Source: Seleniibacterium sp963677135 (GTDB lineage: Bacteria; Desulfobacterota; Desulfuromonadia; Desulfuromonadales; Geopsychrobacteraceae). Taken from it: a DNA stretch of 64,000 bases. Numbering within the stretch: position 1 is the first letter of the stretch; every line of letters begins with the position of its first letter. Of this stretch, positions 1-6,695 are shown piece by piece. The stretch lies in contig CAXXLS010000017.1 in NCBI GenBank assembly GCA_963677135.2, positions 806,001 through 870,000 of the forward strand, written 5' to 3'. The notes under the pieces are model-generated. The model did not search any database and was not told where the DNA came from. It saw nothing but the letters and a program-made list of their open reading frames with translations. A program made the translations under genes and the position numbers.

Positions 1-838
1 CACAGCGCTTGCCGTCAACCGTGCGCAACAGCTGCTGAGCGACGACACCTTTCAGGGACTCGGCCAGCATGGTGCGTATCTGCTCCTGCTGGGTGGTCGG
101 AAAGACGTTGATAAGACGATCCACCGTTTTCGCAGCGCTGCTGGTATGCAAGGTCCCGAAAACCAGGTGGCCTGTTTCCGCCGCCGTAATGGCAAGTTCT
201 ATAGTTTCCAGATCGCGCATCTCTCCAACCAGGATGATATCCGGGTCTTCACGCAGGGCCGCTTTCAGCGCCGAGGCGAAACTTGCGGTGTGAATCCCCA
301 CTTCACGCTGATTGATGAGACTTTTTTGCGGCTTGTGGACAAATTCGATCGGGTCCTCCACCGTCAGGATATGTTCACTTCTGGTTCTGTTGATATGGTC
401 GATCATTGCGGCCAGAGTCGTGGATTTCCCGCTGCCGGTAGGCCCGGTGACCAGAATCAGGCCTTTTTTGTATTCAGTCAGCTGAAGAACCGATTCGGGC
501 AGCCCGAGCTGCTCGACGGTCAGAATGGTCGCGGGAATAATCCTGAAAACGGCGCTGATTCCCAGCCGACCCATGAAGACGTTGGCACGAAACCGCGCAT
601 TGAGGGCCGTCACCTCATAAGCAAAGTCGAGATCGTTTCTTTCTTCGAATTCCTGCTGTTGGGACTCGTTCATGATCTCATACAGGAGCGATTTGTACTG
701 GGCGTGGTTCAGAACCTGTTCGACGGCAGGCTGCAACTGACCGGAAGTCCTGATCAATGGCGGGTTGCCGGGGGACAGATGGAGGTCTGAGCCTCCTTTC
801 TGCTGCAAGATCTGAAATAGTTTATCAATTTTCGCCAT
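1..838 (-). CDS. pilT: Twitching motility ATPase PilT (partial, C-terminus beyond window)
   Basis: This is a type IV pilus retraction ATPase of the PilT/GspE family, which works in the cytoplasm at the pilus base. The reverse strand reads from an ATG at 838 (MAKIDKLFQILQQKGGSDLH) with no stop to the window edge, giving about 279 residues of an expected 350-370. The SDLH motif of the N-terminal domain, a Walker A GPTGSGKSTT near residue 130, the Asp box (TVEDPIEF), Walker B (DPDIILVGEMRD) and the His box (GHLVFGTLHT) are all visible. The C-terminal retraction motif lies outside the window. A second, divergent PilT-like gene lies at 51.7-52.8 kb, so the genome has at least two. Family assignment is certain; which paralogue drives retraction cannot be told here. 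Confidence 0.93.
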   Translation of the reverse strand, partial: MAKIDKLFQILQQKGGSDLHLSPGNPPLIRTSGQLQPAVEQVLNHAQYKSLLYEIMNESQQQEFEERNDLDFAYEVTALNARFRANVFMGRLGISAVFRIIPATILTVEQLGLPESVLQLTEYKKGLILVTGPTGSGKSTTLAAMIDHINRTRSEHILTVEDPIEFVHKPQKSLINQREVGIHTASFASALKAALREDPDIILVGEMRDLETIELAITAAETGHLVFGTLHTSSAAKTVDRLINVFPTTQQEQIRTMLAESLKGVVAQQLLRTVDGKRC

Positions 839-940
839 GGTTATCCTCTTTTGGGGTATGTTTAGTCACCGTGGCAATGTAGCATAGGACTGACAGATAT
901 TTAAATAATTTTAATCCTTAATCTTGAAAGGGAAACCGCG

Positions 941-2122
941 GTGAGACCCTTCCTGAATGCGATTTATGTGAGCTTCGTCGTCATCGCTTTCCTGTCTTCG
1001 AATCTCTGGGCAGATGAGCAACCTGTCACCATCGATGCGAAAATCGGGCAGATGCTGATGACCGGTTTCCGTGGTTATCGCCTGGCCGATGCTCCTGAGC
1101 TCGAAAGAGCCCTCGCAGATGGTGTGGTCGGAGGTGTTATTCTGTTTGATTACGACGTGGAGCGTCAGAAGAAGGAACGCAATATCCGTTCGCCGCAACA
1201 ACTTCGCACCCTGACCCGGGAACTGCAGGCCGCGTCCTCAGTGCCCCTGTTCATTGCTGTCGATCAGGAGGGGGGAAGGGTGGCGAGGCTGAATGAGACC
1301 AATGGTTTTATCCGGGGAGAAAGCCACGCCGGGTTCGGGTCGATGGCTGACGAAAAGCGGGTTGCGTCAGGCATGTCCCGCCTGGCCGAGCAGCTTGTCG
1401 ACAGTGGCATCAATCTCAATCTTGCCCCGTGCGTCGATCTTTGCAACAATCCGGACAATCCGATTATCGCCCGCCTTGAACGGTGCTTCGGACGGAACCC
1501 GGCACAGGTCGCCACCCTGGCGGCCCGTTTTATAGACGCCCATCATGACCGGCAGGTTATAACGGCTCTTAAGCATTTTCCCGGACATGGCAGCTCCCGG
1601 GGGGATTCTCATCTTGGCTTTGTCGATGTCTCGGACACCTGGGAGGCCGCTGAACTTGTGCCGTACCGGCAGCTGATTTCCCGTCACAAGGCGGATATGA
1701 TCATGGTCGCCCATGTTTTCAACAAAAACTTCGACCCTGAATATCCTGCCTCTCTGTCGGAAAGAACGATTTCAGAACTGCTGAGAAAAGAGCTGGGATT
1801 CGCCGGGATCGTGATTTCGGATGATCTGCAGATGAACGCACTGAGAAAATATTATTCCGATGAGGAGATCCTGATGCGGGCGGTCAATGCGGGGAACGAT
1901 ATTCTTGTCCTGGGAAATAATCTTGCCTATCAGCCGGATATCATCAGAGTGACCATCGCACGCGTCAAAAGACTGATCGTCGACGGCAAGATCCCTCGCG
2001 AAAGGATAGAAGGCTCCTACCGGAGAATCATGGAGCTCAAGGGACGATTGGCGAGACAAAAAAAGGGTTCCAAAAAAGCGGAGGGGGGAGCTTTCTTGGA
2101 ACCCGATTCGAAAGAACCCTGA
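941..2122 (+). CDS. Secreted GH3 family beta-N-acetylhexosaminidase (NagZ-like)
   Basis: A glycoside hydrolase family 3 enzyme of the NagZ type, which removes terminal N-acetylglucosamine from muropeptides or other beta-N-acetylhexosaminides. Visible motifs are DQEGGRVARL (108-117), KHFPGHG (211-217), the DSH catalytic dyad loop (222-224) and SDDLQM (293-298) carrying the Asp nucleophile. The start is GTG at 941, preceded by a GAAAGGGAAA Shine-Dalgarno region. The first 24 residues form a signal peptide (hydrophobic core VSFVVIAFLSS, likely cleavage after LWA), whereas classical NagZ is cytoplasmic; this copy should act in the periplasm or outside. Length 393 aa is slightly longer than E. coli NagZ. 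The last 25 codons contain a 15-bp inverted repeat (listed separately). It stands alone, divergent from pilT. Confidence 0.85.
   Translation: MRPFLNAIYVSFVVIAFLSSNLWADEQPVTIDAKIGQMLMTGFRGYRLADAPELERALADGVVGGVILFDYDVERQKKERNIRSPQQLRTLTRELQAASSVPLFIAVDQEGGRVARLNETNGFIRGESHAGFGSMADEKRVASGMSRLAEQLVDSGINLNLAPCVDLCNNPDNPIIARLERCFGRNPAQVATLAARFIDAHHDRQVITALKHFPGHGSSRGDSHLGFVDVSDTWEAAELVPYRQLISRHKADMIMVAHVFNKNFDPEYPASLSERTISELLRKELGFAGIVISDDLQMNALRKYYSDEEILMRAVNAGNDILVLGNNLAYQPDIIRVTIARVKRLIVDGKIPRERIEGSYRRIMELKGRLARQKKGSKKAEGGAFLEPDSKEP
2065..2104 (+). terminator. Inverted repeat at the 3' end of the GH3 gene, possible transcription terminator inside the CDS
   Basis: Arms 2065-2079 and 2090-2104 pair in 14 of 15 positions around a 10-nt purine-rich loop. 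The hairpin ends 18 nt before the stop codon, so the coding sequence itself carries the structure. There is no clear U-run behind it, so termination is only a possibility; it could also act as a 3'-end stabiliser. Confidence 0.4.
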
Positions 2123-2239
2123 GGCTCTCTCTATTGGCGCCACCTTAAAGGGTTGCGTCGCGTTTGTCAAATAAATCTTCATATATAAATTCCGGCATTA
2201 TGTATGAGTATTTATTGACCCTGGAATGACTCTATTATC

Positions 2240-2248
2240 TGCTATAAT
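2240..2248 (+). promoter_or_regulatory. Extended -10 promoter element upstream of the solute symporter
   Basis: TGCTATAAT is a perfect extended -10 (TGnTATAAT) about 68 bp before the symporter ATG. A TTGACC lies 22 bp upstream of the hexamer, too far for a standard -35, so this would be an extended -10 promoter with weak -35 contacts. Confidence 0.45.
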
Positions 2249-2316
2249 TTCGAGGCTGCCGTGAACCCATTCAGACCCCAGGGCGGTCCATATCGCAGGA
2301 CGGAATCCTTCAACCG

Positions 2317-3702
2317 ATGACAAGTCCTCTTTTTCTGCTTTCATTCTGCATCACCATGGCGACCATTGTCTTTATGGCCTGGGGAGGAAAAACCAAGGCG
2401 CGGGACAGTCAGGACTTTTCCCTGGGGGGACGGACAGCCGGACCCTGGAATGTCTTCGGCGCCATAACCGGAACTCTGGTCGGTGGGGCCTCTACCATCG
2501 GCACGGCGCAGCTTGCTTTTATCTGGGGGCTGTCGGCCTGGTGGTTTACCCTGGGGGCGGGACTGGCCTGTCTTGTTCTCGGCATTTTCCTCGCCGTTCC
2601 GTTACGCCACAGCCAGGTCGAAACGATTCCCCAGTTTATCTCCCGCTATCACGGTGAGCGTTCCCGAGTTCTCTCCAGTCTTTTTTCGGCCGTCGGCATG
2701 TTCATCCAGATCGTGGCCCAGCTGCTTGCCTGCGGTGCTATTCTTGCTGTGCTTTTCGATCTGCCGCTGATCTGGAGCGCGACGGTATCATCCCTGCTGG
2801 TGCTGCTATTCACCCTGGGCGGAGGTATGAAATCGGCCGGCCTGACCGGTCTGATCAAGATGCTGCTTATTTATCTGACCATGGTTGTTGCCGGACTTCT
2901 GGTGCTGTTCAATTCCGGCGGGGTTCGCAGTCTGGCCGGACATTTCCCGGCCTTTCCCTGGTTCAGCCTGTTCGGCTACGGTGCTTCGGAAGGCGTCTCG
3001 GATCTCCTGTCGATGGTGGTGGGAGTCATCTCGACACAGACCTACCTGCAGGCAGTTTTTTCGGCCAGCGACGGGGCGACCGCACGCAAGGGTGCTCTTT
3101 TGAGCGCTGTTTTCATCCCCCCCCTTGGGCTGTTCGGCATTCTCGTCGGCTTGTACATGAAGCAAACCGTACCGGACCTTAAGAGCGCTTTGGCGCTGCC
3201 AACCTTCATCATTGACTACATGCCCGCTCCCCTGGCAGGGGTGGCCTTTGCAACCCTGCTGATCGCTGCCGTCGGGACGGCATCCGGGCTAGCACTTGGC
3301 GTGGCGACCACCCTGAAGGTCGATGTCTTGAGAGGCTGGTTCAGATCAGAAAAGTGGGAACTTGCCCTGTTCAGGCTGCTGACGACTCTGATCGTGTTAA
3401 GCGCTTTTGTCCTCCTGCTTTTCAACCTCGGTTCAGCGATTATGGACTGGAGTTTTCTTTCCATGGGCCTGCGGGGTGCGACCCTGTTTTTCCCACTGAT
3501 TTTTGCGGTTTTCTTCAGTCGCTACGATCTGAGGAAAGCAGGAGCGTTATCGATATTCGTGGCGCCGGCAAGCGTGATTTTCTGCGGGATGATGAAATTC
3601 CAGCTGGTACAGCCATTGTACCTGGGGCTGGGAATTTCTCTTGTCATCTTTGTCTGGGGAGTGATGCGGAAAAGAAAGAAGGGTAAAAAGATGGTGCCGT
3701 GA
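2317..3702 (+). CDS. Sodium:solute symporter family protein (SSS family)
   Basis: An integral inner-membrane transporter of the sodium:solute symporter (SSF/PutP-PanF) family, expected to couple Na+ influx to uptake of a small organic solute. The 461-aa protein has about 12-13 hydrophobic segments. The N-terminal block (residues about 30-75: DFSLGGRTAGPWNVFGA, then GTLVGGASTIGTAQLAF) is the family's Na+/substrate-binding core, with ETIPQFISRYHG following TM3. A short basic tail (MRKRKKGKK) ends the protein. The substrate cannot be read from sequence. The ATG at 2317 has only a weak Shine-Dalgarno sequence (AGGACGGAA, about 13 nt upstream). Its 3' end abuts the convergent cowN gene with a five-base gap. 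Confidence 0.85.
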   Translation: MTSPLFLLSFCITMATIVFMAWGGKTKARDSQDFSLGGRTAGPWNVFGAITGTLVGGASTIGTAQLAFIWGLSAWWFTLGAGLACLVLGIFLAVPLRHSQVETIPQFISRYHGERSRVLSSLFSAVGMFIQIVAQLLACGAILAVLFDLPLIWSATVSSLLVLLFTLGGGMKSAGLTGLIKMLLIYLTMVVAGLLVLFNSGGVRSLAGHFPAFPWFSLFGYGASEGVSDLLSMVVGVISTQTYLQAVFSASDGATARKGALLSAVFIPPLGLFGILVGLYMKQTVPDLKSALALPTFIIDYMPAPLAGVAFATLLIAAVGTASGLALGVATTLKVDVLRGWFRSEKWELALFRLLTTLIVLSAFVLLLFNLGSAIMDWSFLSMGLRGATLFFPLIFAVFFSRYDLRKAGALSIFVAPASVIFCGMMKFQLVQPLYLGLGISLVIFVWGVMRKRKKGKKMVP

Positions 3703-3707
3703 TCAAC

Positions 3708-4004
3708 TCAGCAGCTTTCAATCTCTATCTTTTCCAGGAGGGCGAGGGCGGCGTCATCTTCCATTTCTTCAAGATAATCCCTGAGAACATTGATGTAACT
3801 GTGGATAAGAAACAGATAATCCTTTCCCGATTTGCCGCTTTCAGAGTCCGCCAGCATAATTTTGTATTTTTCCCAGAAGGCATTGGTTTTTTCAGGATCG
3901 TCGATATGAACCCGGAGCATCCTGATAAACTCACTGGTATTCTTTTCCTCTTCAATGCCTTTGAACGACACATATCTATCTGGTTTAGGTTGCGCTTGTC
4001 CCAT
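3708..4004 (-). CDS. cowN: N2-fixation sustaining protein CowN
   Basis: CowN is a small cytoplasmic protein known to let nitrogenase keep turning over when carbon monoxide, a nitrogenase inhibitor, is present. The 98-aa product shows the family signature: DRYVSFKGIE (9-18), HIDDPEKTNAFWEKY in the middle, a LFLIHSYINVLRDYLEE segment and a final acidic ALALLEKIEIESC. Length matches the family (about 90-100 aa). Start ATG at 4004 follows an AAAGGAG Shine-Dalgarno 7 nt upstream. It lies immediately downstream of a CooA-type CO sensor on the same strand, and a 16-bp CooA-type palindrome (4065-4080) sits about 60 bp before its start, so CO-dependent induction is likely. It implies that the organism fixes nitrogen, although no nif structural genes are in the window. 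Confidence 0.88.
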   Translation of the reverse strand: MGQAQPKPDRYVSFKGIEEEKNTSEFIRMLRVHIDDPEKTNAFWEKYKIMLADSESGKSGKDYLFLIHSYINVLRDYLEEMEDDAALALLEKIEIESC

Positions 4005-4064
4005 GATAAAACTCCTTTGAAATAATAGAATAGCGGGATATTAAACAAAAATTTTAGAGGCGTC

Positions 4065-4080
4065 TGTCGGATAGCCGACA
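4065..4080 (-). promoter_or_regulatory. Putative CooA-binding site controlling cowN
   Basis: TGTCGGATAGCCGACA fits the CooA consensus TGTC(A/G)-N6-(C/T)GACA exactly; the outer six bases of each arm are a perfect inverted repeat. On the minus strand the box is followed by an A/T-rich region with a -10-like TTTAAT/TAATAT about 20-27 nt after the box, which places the site near -41 to -43 relative to a predicted start. This is the position of a class II activator, as known for CooA-dependent promoters in Rhodospirillum rubrum. The neighbouring gene encodes a CooA homologue. Confidence 0.75.
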
Positions 4081-4106
4081 GTTTGCTAAAAAAAGAGTAA
4101 AGGGGA

Positions 4107-4772
4107 TCACGATTCCTGTTCGGTTGAGGTGAGGGCCCTGGGGTTTTTAATCATCAGCGTCTGGCGGTCTATCCGTTCCACATGTCCGGCCTTGATCATT
4201 TCATTGATCAGCATTGAAATCGTCTGCCTGGTGGTGCCGATAAGCAGAGCGATATCCTCCGTACTGAGTCCCAGCTCAACCAGGGTTCCGCGGGGATGAT
4301 CCTTGCCCCGGTCGGTCACGGCATTAAGCAGGAAATCGTAAAGCCTCTGCCGAACATCCTTGAAAGCCAGTCCTTCAATAATGTCGATGGAATTTTTCAG
4401 AAGCTCGCCCAGGACCTTGACAACAGTGCCTGTGATTTCCGGATGTTCCATAATTTTCCGCTGAAAGGACCTGGTGTCCGCCTCAAGAATGGCGGAATCG
4501 TCCAGGGTTTCGGCATAGGTCCGCGCGTGGGTGCTGAAAATGTCTCCGGCTTCAAGGAGGGCGAGCGTGAATTCACGATCTTCGTAAGAAAGATAAACCC
4601 GCAAGCGACCGGACTTGACGATAAATATGGAATCCTTGCTGTGATAAGGGGTGCTGATCAGTTCTCTTTTCGCGTAGGTCCGTTCGTTGAAACCTGACAG
4701 GACCTCGGAATAATCCGGGGTCGAAAACAGTTTCAGGATATCAATATTGGTAAGCTTCATTTTTGCTGGCAT
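4107..4772 (-). CDS. cooA: CooA-like heme-based CO-sensing transcription regulator (CRP/FNR family)
   Basis: A CRP/FNR-family activator with an N-terminal cyclic-nucleotide-like domain (about 10-130), dimerisation helix (about 115-140) and C-terminal helix-turn-helix (about 165-205, recognition helix TTRQTISMLINEM). It resembles CooA rather than CRP or FNR. The protein begins Met-Pro, leaving Pro2 as the possible distal heme ligand after Met removal, and GRLRVYL (55-61) is followed by GDIFSTH (76-82), where His82 matches the proximal heme ligand. Ser80 stands where R. rubrum CooA has Cys75. It lacks the FNR cysteine cluster. The ATG at 4772 is preferred to the one four codons in because it has AGGAAG upstream and yields the Pro2 N-terminus. 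cowN lies 102 bp downstream behind a CooA box. Heme binding and CO response are inferred. Confidence 0.8.
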   Translation of the reverse strand: MPAKMKLTNIDILKLFSTPDYSEVLSGFNERTYAKRELISTPYHSKDSIFIVKSGRLRVYLSYEDREFTLALLEAGDIFSTHARTYAETLDDSAILEADTRSFQRKIMEHPEITGTVVKVLGELLKNSIDIIEGLAFKDVRQRLYDFLLNAVTDRGKDHPRGTLVELGLSTEDIALLIGTTRQTISMLINEMIKAGHVERIDRQTLMIKNPRALTSTEQES

Positions 4773-4871
4773 AATCTGAATATCTTCCTGATGTTAGCAG
4801 GCAGGACCTGGCAATCGGAAGTGACGATCGCTGGTGAAATTCCGCTACTCATGCTAACGTGTTTTTAAGAT

Positions 4872-4898
4872 TTGTTGAAAGCTGAATTTTTTCAACAA
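4872..4898. other. Perfect 9-bp inverted repeat between cooA and tamA
   Basis: TTGTTGAAA (4872-4880) and TTTCAACAA (4890-4898) flank a 9-nt spacer in the divergent promoter region of cooA and tamA. It has no U-run on either strand that would make it a convincing terminator; it may be a regulator operator or a leader hairpin for tamA. Confidence 0.35.
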
Positions 4899-4946
4899 GC
4901 CAAGAGTCTTAACACATTTTGCATCATTTCCAGAGCCTGACGTTAC

Positions 4947-6695
4947 ATGGTATCCAGAATTCTCGCTTTTTCTCTTGCACTGCTGCTCGTCGCAGGTTTC
5001 GCTCTCCCTGTTCAGGCTCAGACCCTGGCACAGACGATTGTCGGCGTAGAGGGAACTCTGCGTGACGTTTTGGAGACCGGACTGACAGTTCCACCCGGAC
5101 TGGTAAAAAATGAGCGGATCAATGTCAGGTGGCTGCGCCGTTACCAGAAGCAGTTGCCTGACAAAATAAGGAGGCTTCTTGAACCTTACGGTTATTTTGA
5201 GGCTTCCGGCAGCAGCGAACTGAAGCAGGACAGTGCGGATGATTATCTCCTTGAAGTCCGCGTCAATCCAGGCCAGCCGCTGAGAATCACCGGCCTGGAT
5301 CTCAAGCTTGAAGAAGGGCCGCCCGAGCTCTCCGGGATGTTCACGTCTTTTCCGCTGAAAAAGGGGGATATCCTGCGCCAGGACAGCTATGATCGTGGTA
5401 AGGCTGATCTGAAACAGCGCGCCGCGGACCTCGGCTATATCGATGCCAGGTTCACCCGGCATGAAATTCGCGTCAATCTTTCCGAACGGAAAGCGGATAT
5501 CTTTTTAACTCTGGCCCTGGGGCCACGATACCGTTTCGGAGAAACGAGCTTCAGCGGACAGGACTCCTATTCCAGACGGTTCCTGCAGCGTTACCTCAGT
5601 TACCGCAAAGGTGATTATTTCAGCGCCCCCCGGATATCAAAAAGTCAGATCAACCTGATCAACTCAGATTTTTTTGATATGGTCAAGATTGAGCCGGATT
5701 ATCAAAACACGACAGCAGGACAGATTCCCGTCCAGGTCAGCCTTGACCCCCAGCCCCGTCACCAGTTGCGGCCGGGGATCGGCTACGGAACGGATACCGG
5801 CGCAAGGGTGTCTCTGCAATATCGCAGTCTGAACATTTTTTCCCTCGGGCATGAGCTGCATGGCAGTCTTCTGGTTGCAGAGCGCAGGCAATCCCTGCTG
5901 TCCACATACGTCATTCCGGATATGCGGCGGCTGGACAGCCAGATTCTTCTCCATCTTGGTGCCACCAGGGAAGCGACAGACACATACCTGTCGCGCGAGG
6001 TGTTTTCAGAAATAGAATATCAACGAGCCCTCAGTAACAGAACCAGCGGATCGGTGTTCCTGCGGCACAGCAGCGAATATGCGAAAATTTCTGATGAATC
6101 CGATCACAGCAAACTGCTGCTGCACGGTATCCGCCTTACCTGGCGCGATGTCGGCAGTCCTATGGAAGTATCAAAAGGGCTGCAGTTGCGCACTACCGTG
6201 CAGGGAAGTTATGAAAATCCCATTTCCGACGCAACCCTCGTCCAGCTGATCACCCAGATCACGTCATTGACCCCGCTGAGCGATCATTTTTCCCTGCTGT
6301 TCAGGGCCAAAGGGGGGACAACCTGGCAACGTGACGCATTTGAGGATGTCCCGGTTTCGCTCCGTTTTTATGCCGGCGGTGATCGCACCGTCCGCGGGTA
6401 TGCCTATCAGTCGCTGGGGCCGAAAAACAGTGAAGGAGATGTTGTCGGTGGAAAACACCTGCTGACCGCTTCTGTCGAATTGGAGCGTTCTCTGTCTGAA
6501 AATTGGGGAATTGCAGTCTTTTACGACGTCGGTAACGCTTTTAACAGTTTTTCTGATTACGACCTGGCCCAGGGAGCCGGTTTTGGCGTGCGGCGCTATA
6601 CCAAGATCGGTGCGTTCCGGCTTGATCTGGCCAGACAGCTGAACCAGGAAAGGAACCATTACCGGGTTCATTTCAGTGTAGGGATCGGATGGTAA
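4947..6695 (+). CDS. tamA: Translocation and assembly module outer-membrane protein TamA (BamA/Omp85 family)
   Basis: An Omp85-family outer-membrane protein that with TamB helps insert autotransporters or move phospholipid between membranes. The 582-aa product has a signal peptide (cleavage after PVQA, residue 25), periplasmic POTRA-like domains to about residue 270, and a C-terminal 16-strand barrel (about 275-582). The barrel contains the family's GGDRTVRGY motif (the conserved RGY/F of L6, about 477-485) and ends in alternating hydrophobic strands with a VGIGW terminus. The size matches E. coli TamA (577 aa). It overlaps tamB by seven bases, which supports a dedicated tamAB operon. The ATG at 4947 has no strong Shine-Dalgarno. 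Confidence 0.87.
   Translation: MVSRILAFSLALLLVAGFALPVQAQTLAQTIVGVEGTLRDVLETGLTVPPGLVKNERINVRWLRRYQKQLPDKIRRLLEPYGYFEASGSSELKQDSADDYLLEVRVNPGQPLRITGLDLKLEEGPPELSGMFTSFPLKKGDILRQDSYDRGKADLKQRAADLGYIDARFTRHEIRVNLSERKADIFLTLALGPRYRFGETSFSGQDSYSRRFLQRYLSYRKGDYFSAPRISKSQINLINSDFFDMVKIEPDYQNTTAGQIPVQVSLDPQPRHQLRPGIGYGTDTGARVSLQYRSLNIFSLGHELHGSLLVAERRQSLLSTYVIPDMRRLDSQILLHLGATREATDTYLSREVFSEIEYQRALSNRTSGSVFLRHSSEYAKISDESDHSKLLLHGIRLTWRDVGSPMEVSKGLQLRTTVQGSYENPISDATLVQLITQITSLTPLSDHFSLLFRAKGGTTWQRDAFEDVPVSLRFYAGGDRTVRGYAYQSLGPKNSEGDVVGGKHLLTASVELERSLSENWGIAVFYDVGNAFNSFSDYDLAQGAGFGVRRYTKIGAFRLDLARQLNQERNHYRVHFSVGIGW

Noticed and set aside
3699..4025. An open plus-strand frame of 108 codons antisense to cowN
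   Set aside because: The minus strand encodes a protein with clear CowN motifs and a good ribosome-binding site; the plus-strand frame has neither.
4107..4772. FNR-type oxygen sensor as an alternative for the CRP-family gene
   Set aside because: The N-terminal cysteine cluster needed for the FNR iron-sulfur centre is absent, while Pro2 and the His82 context fit CooA.
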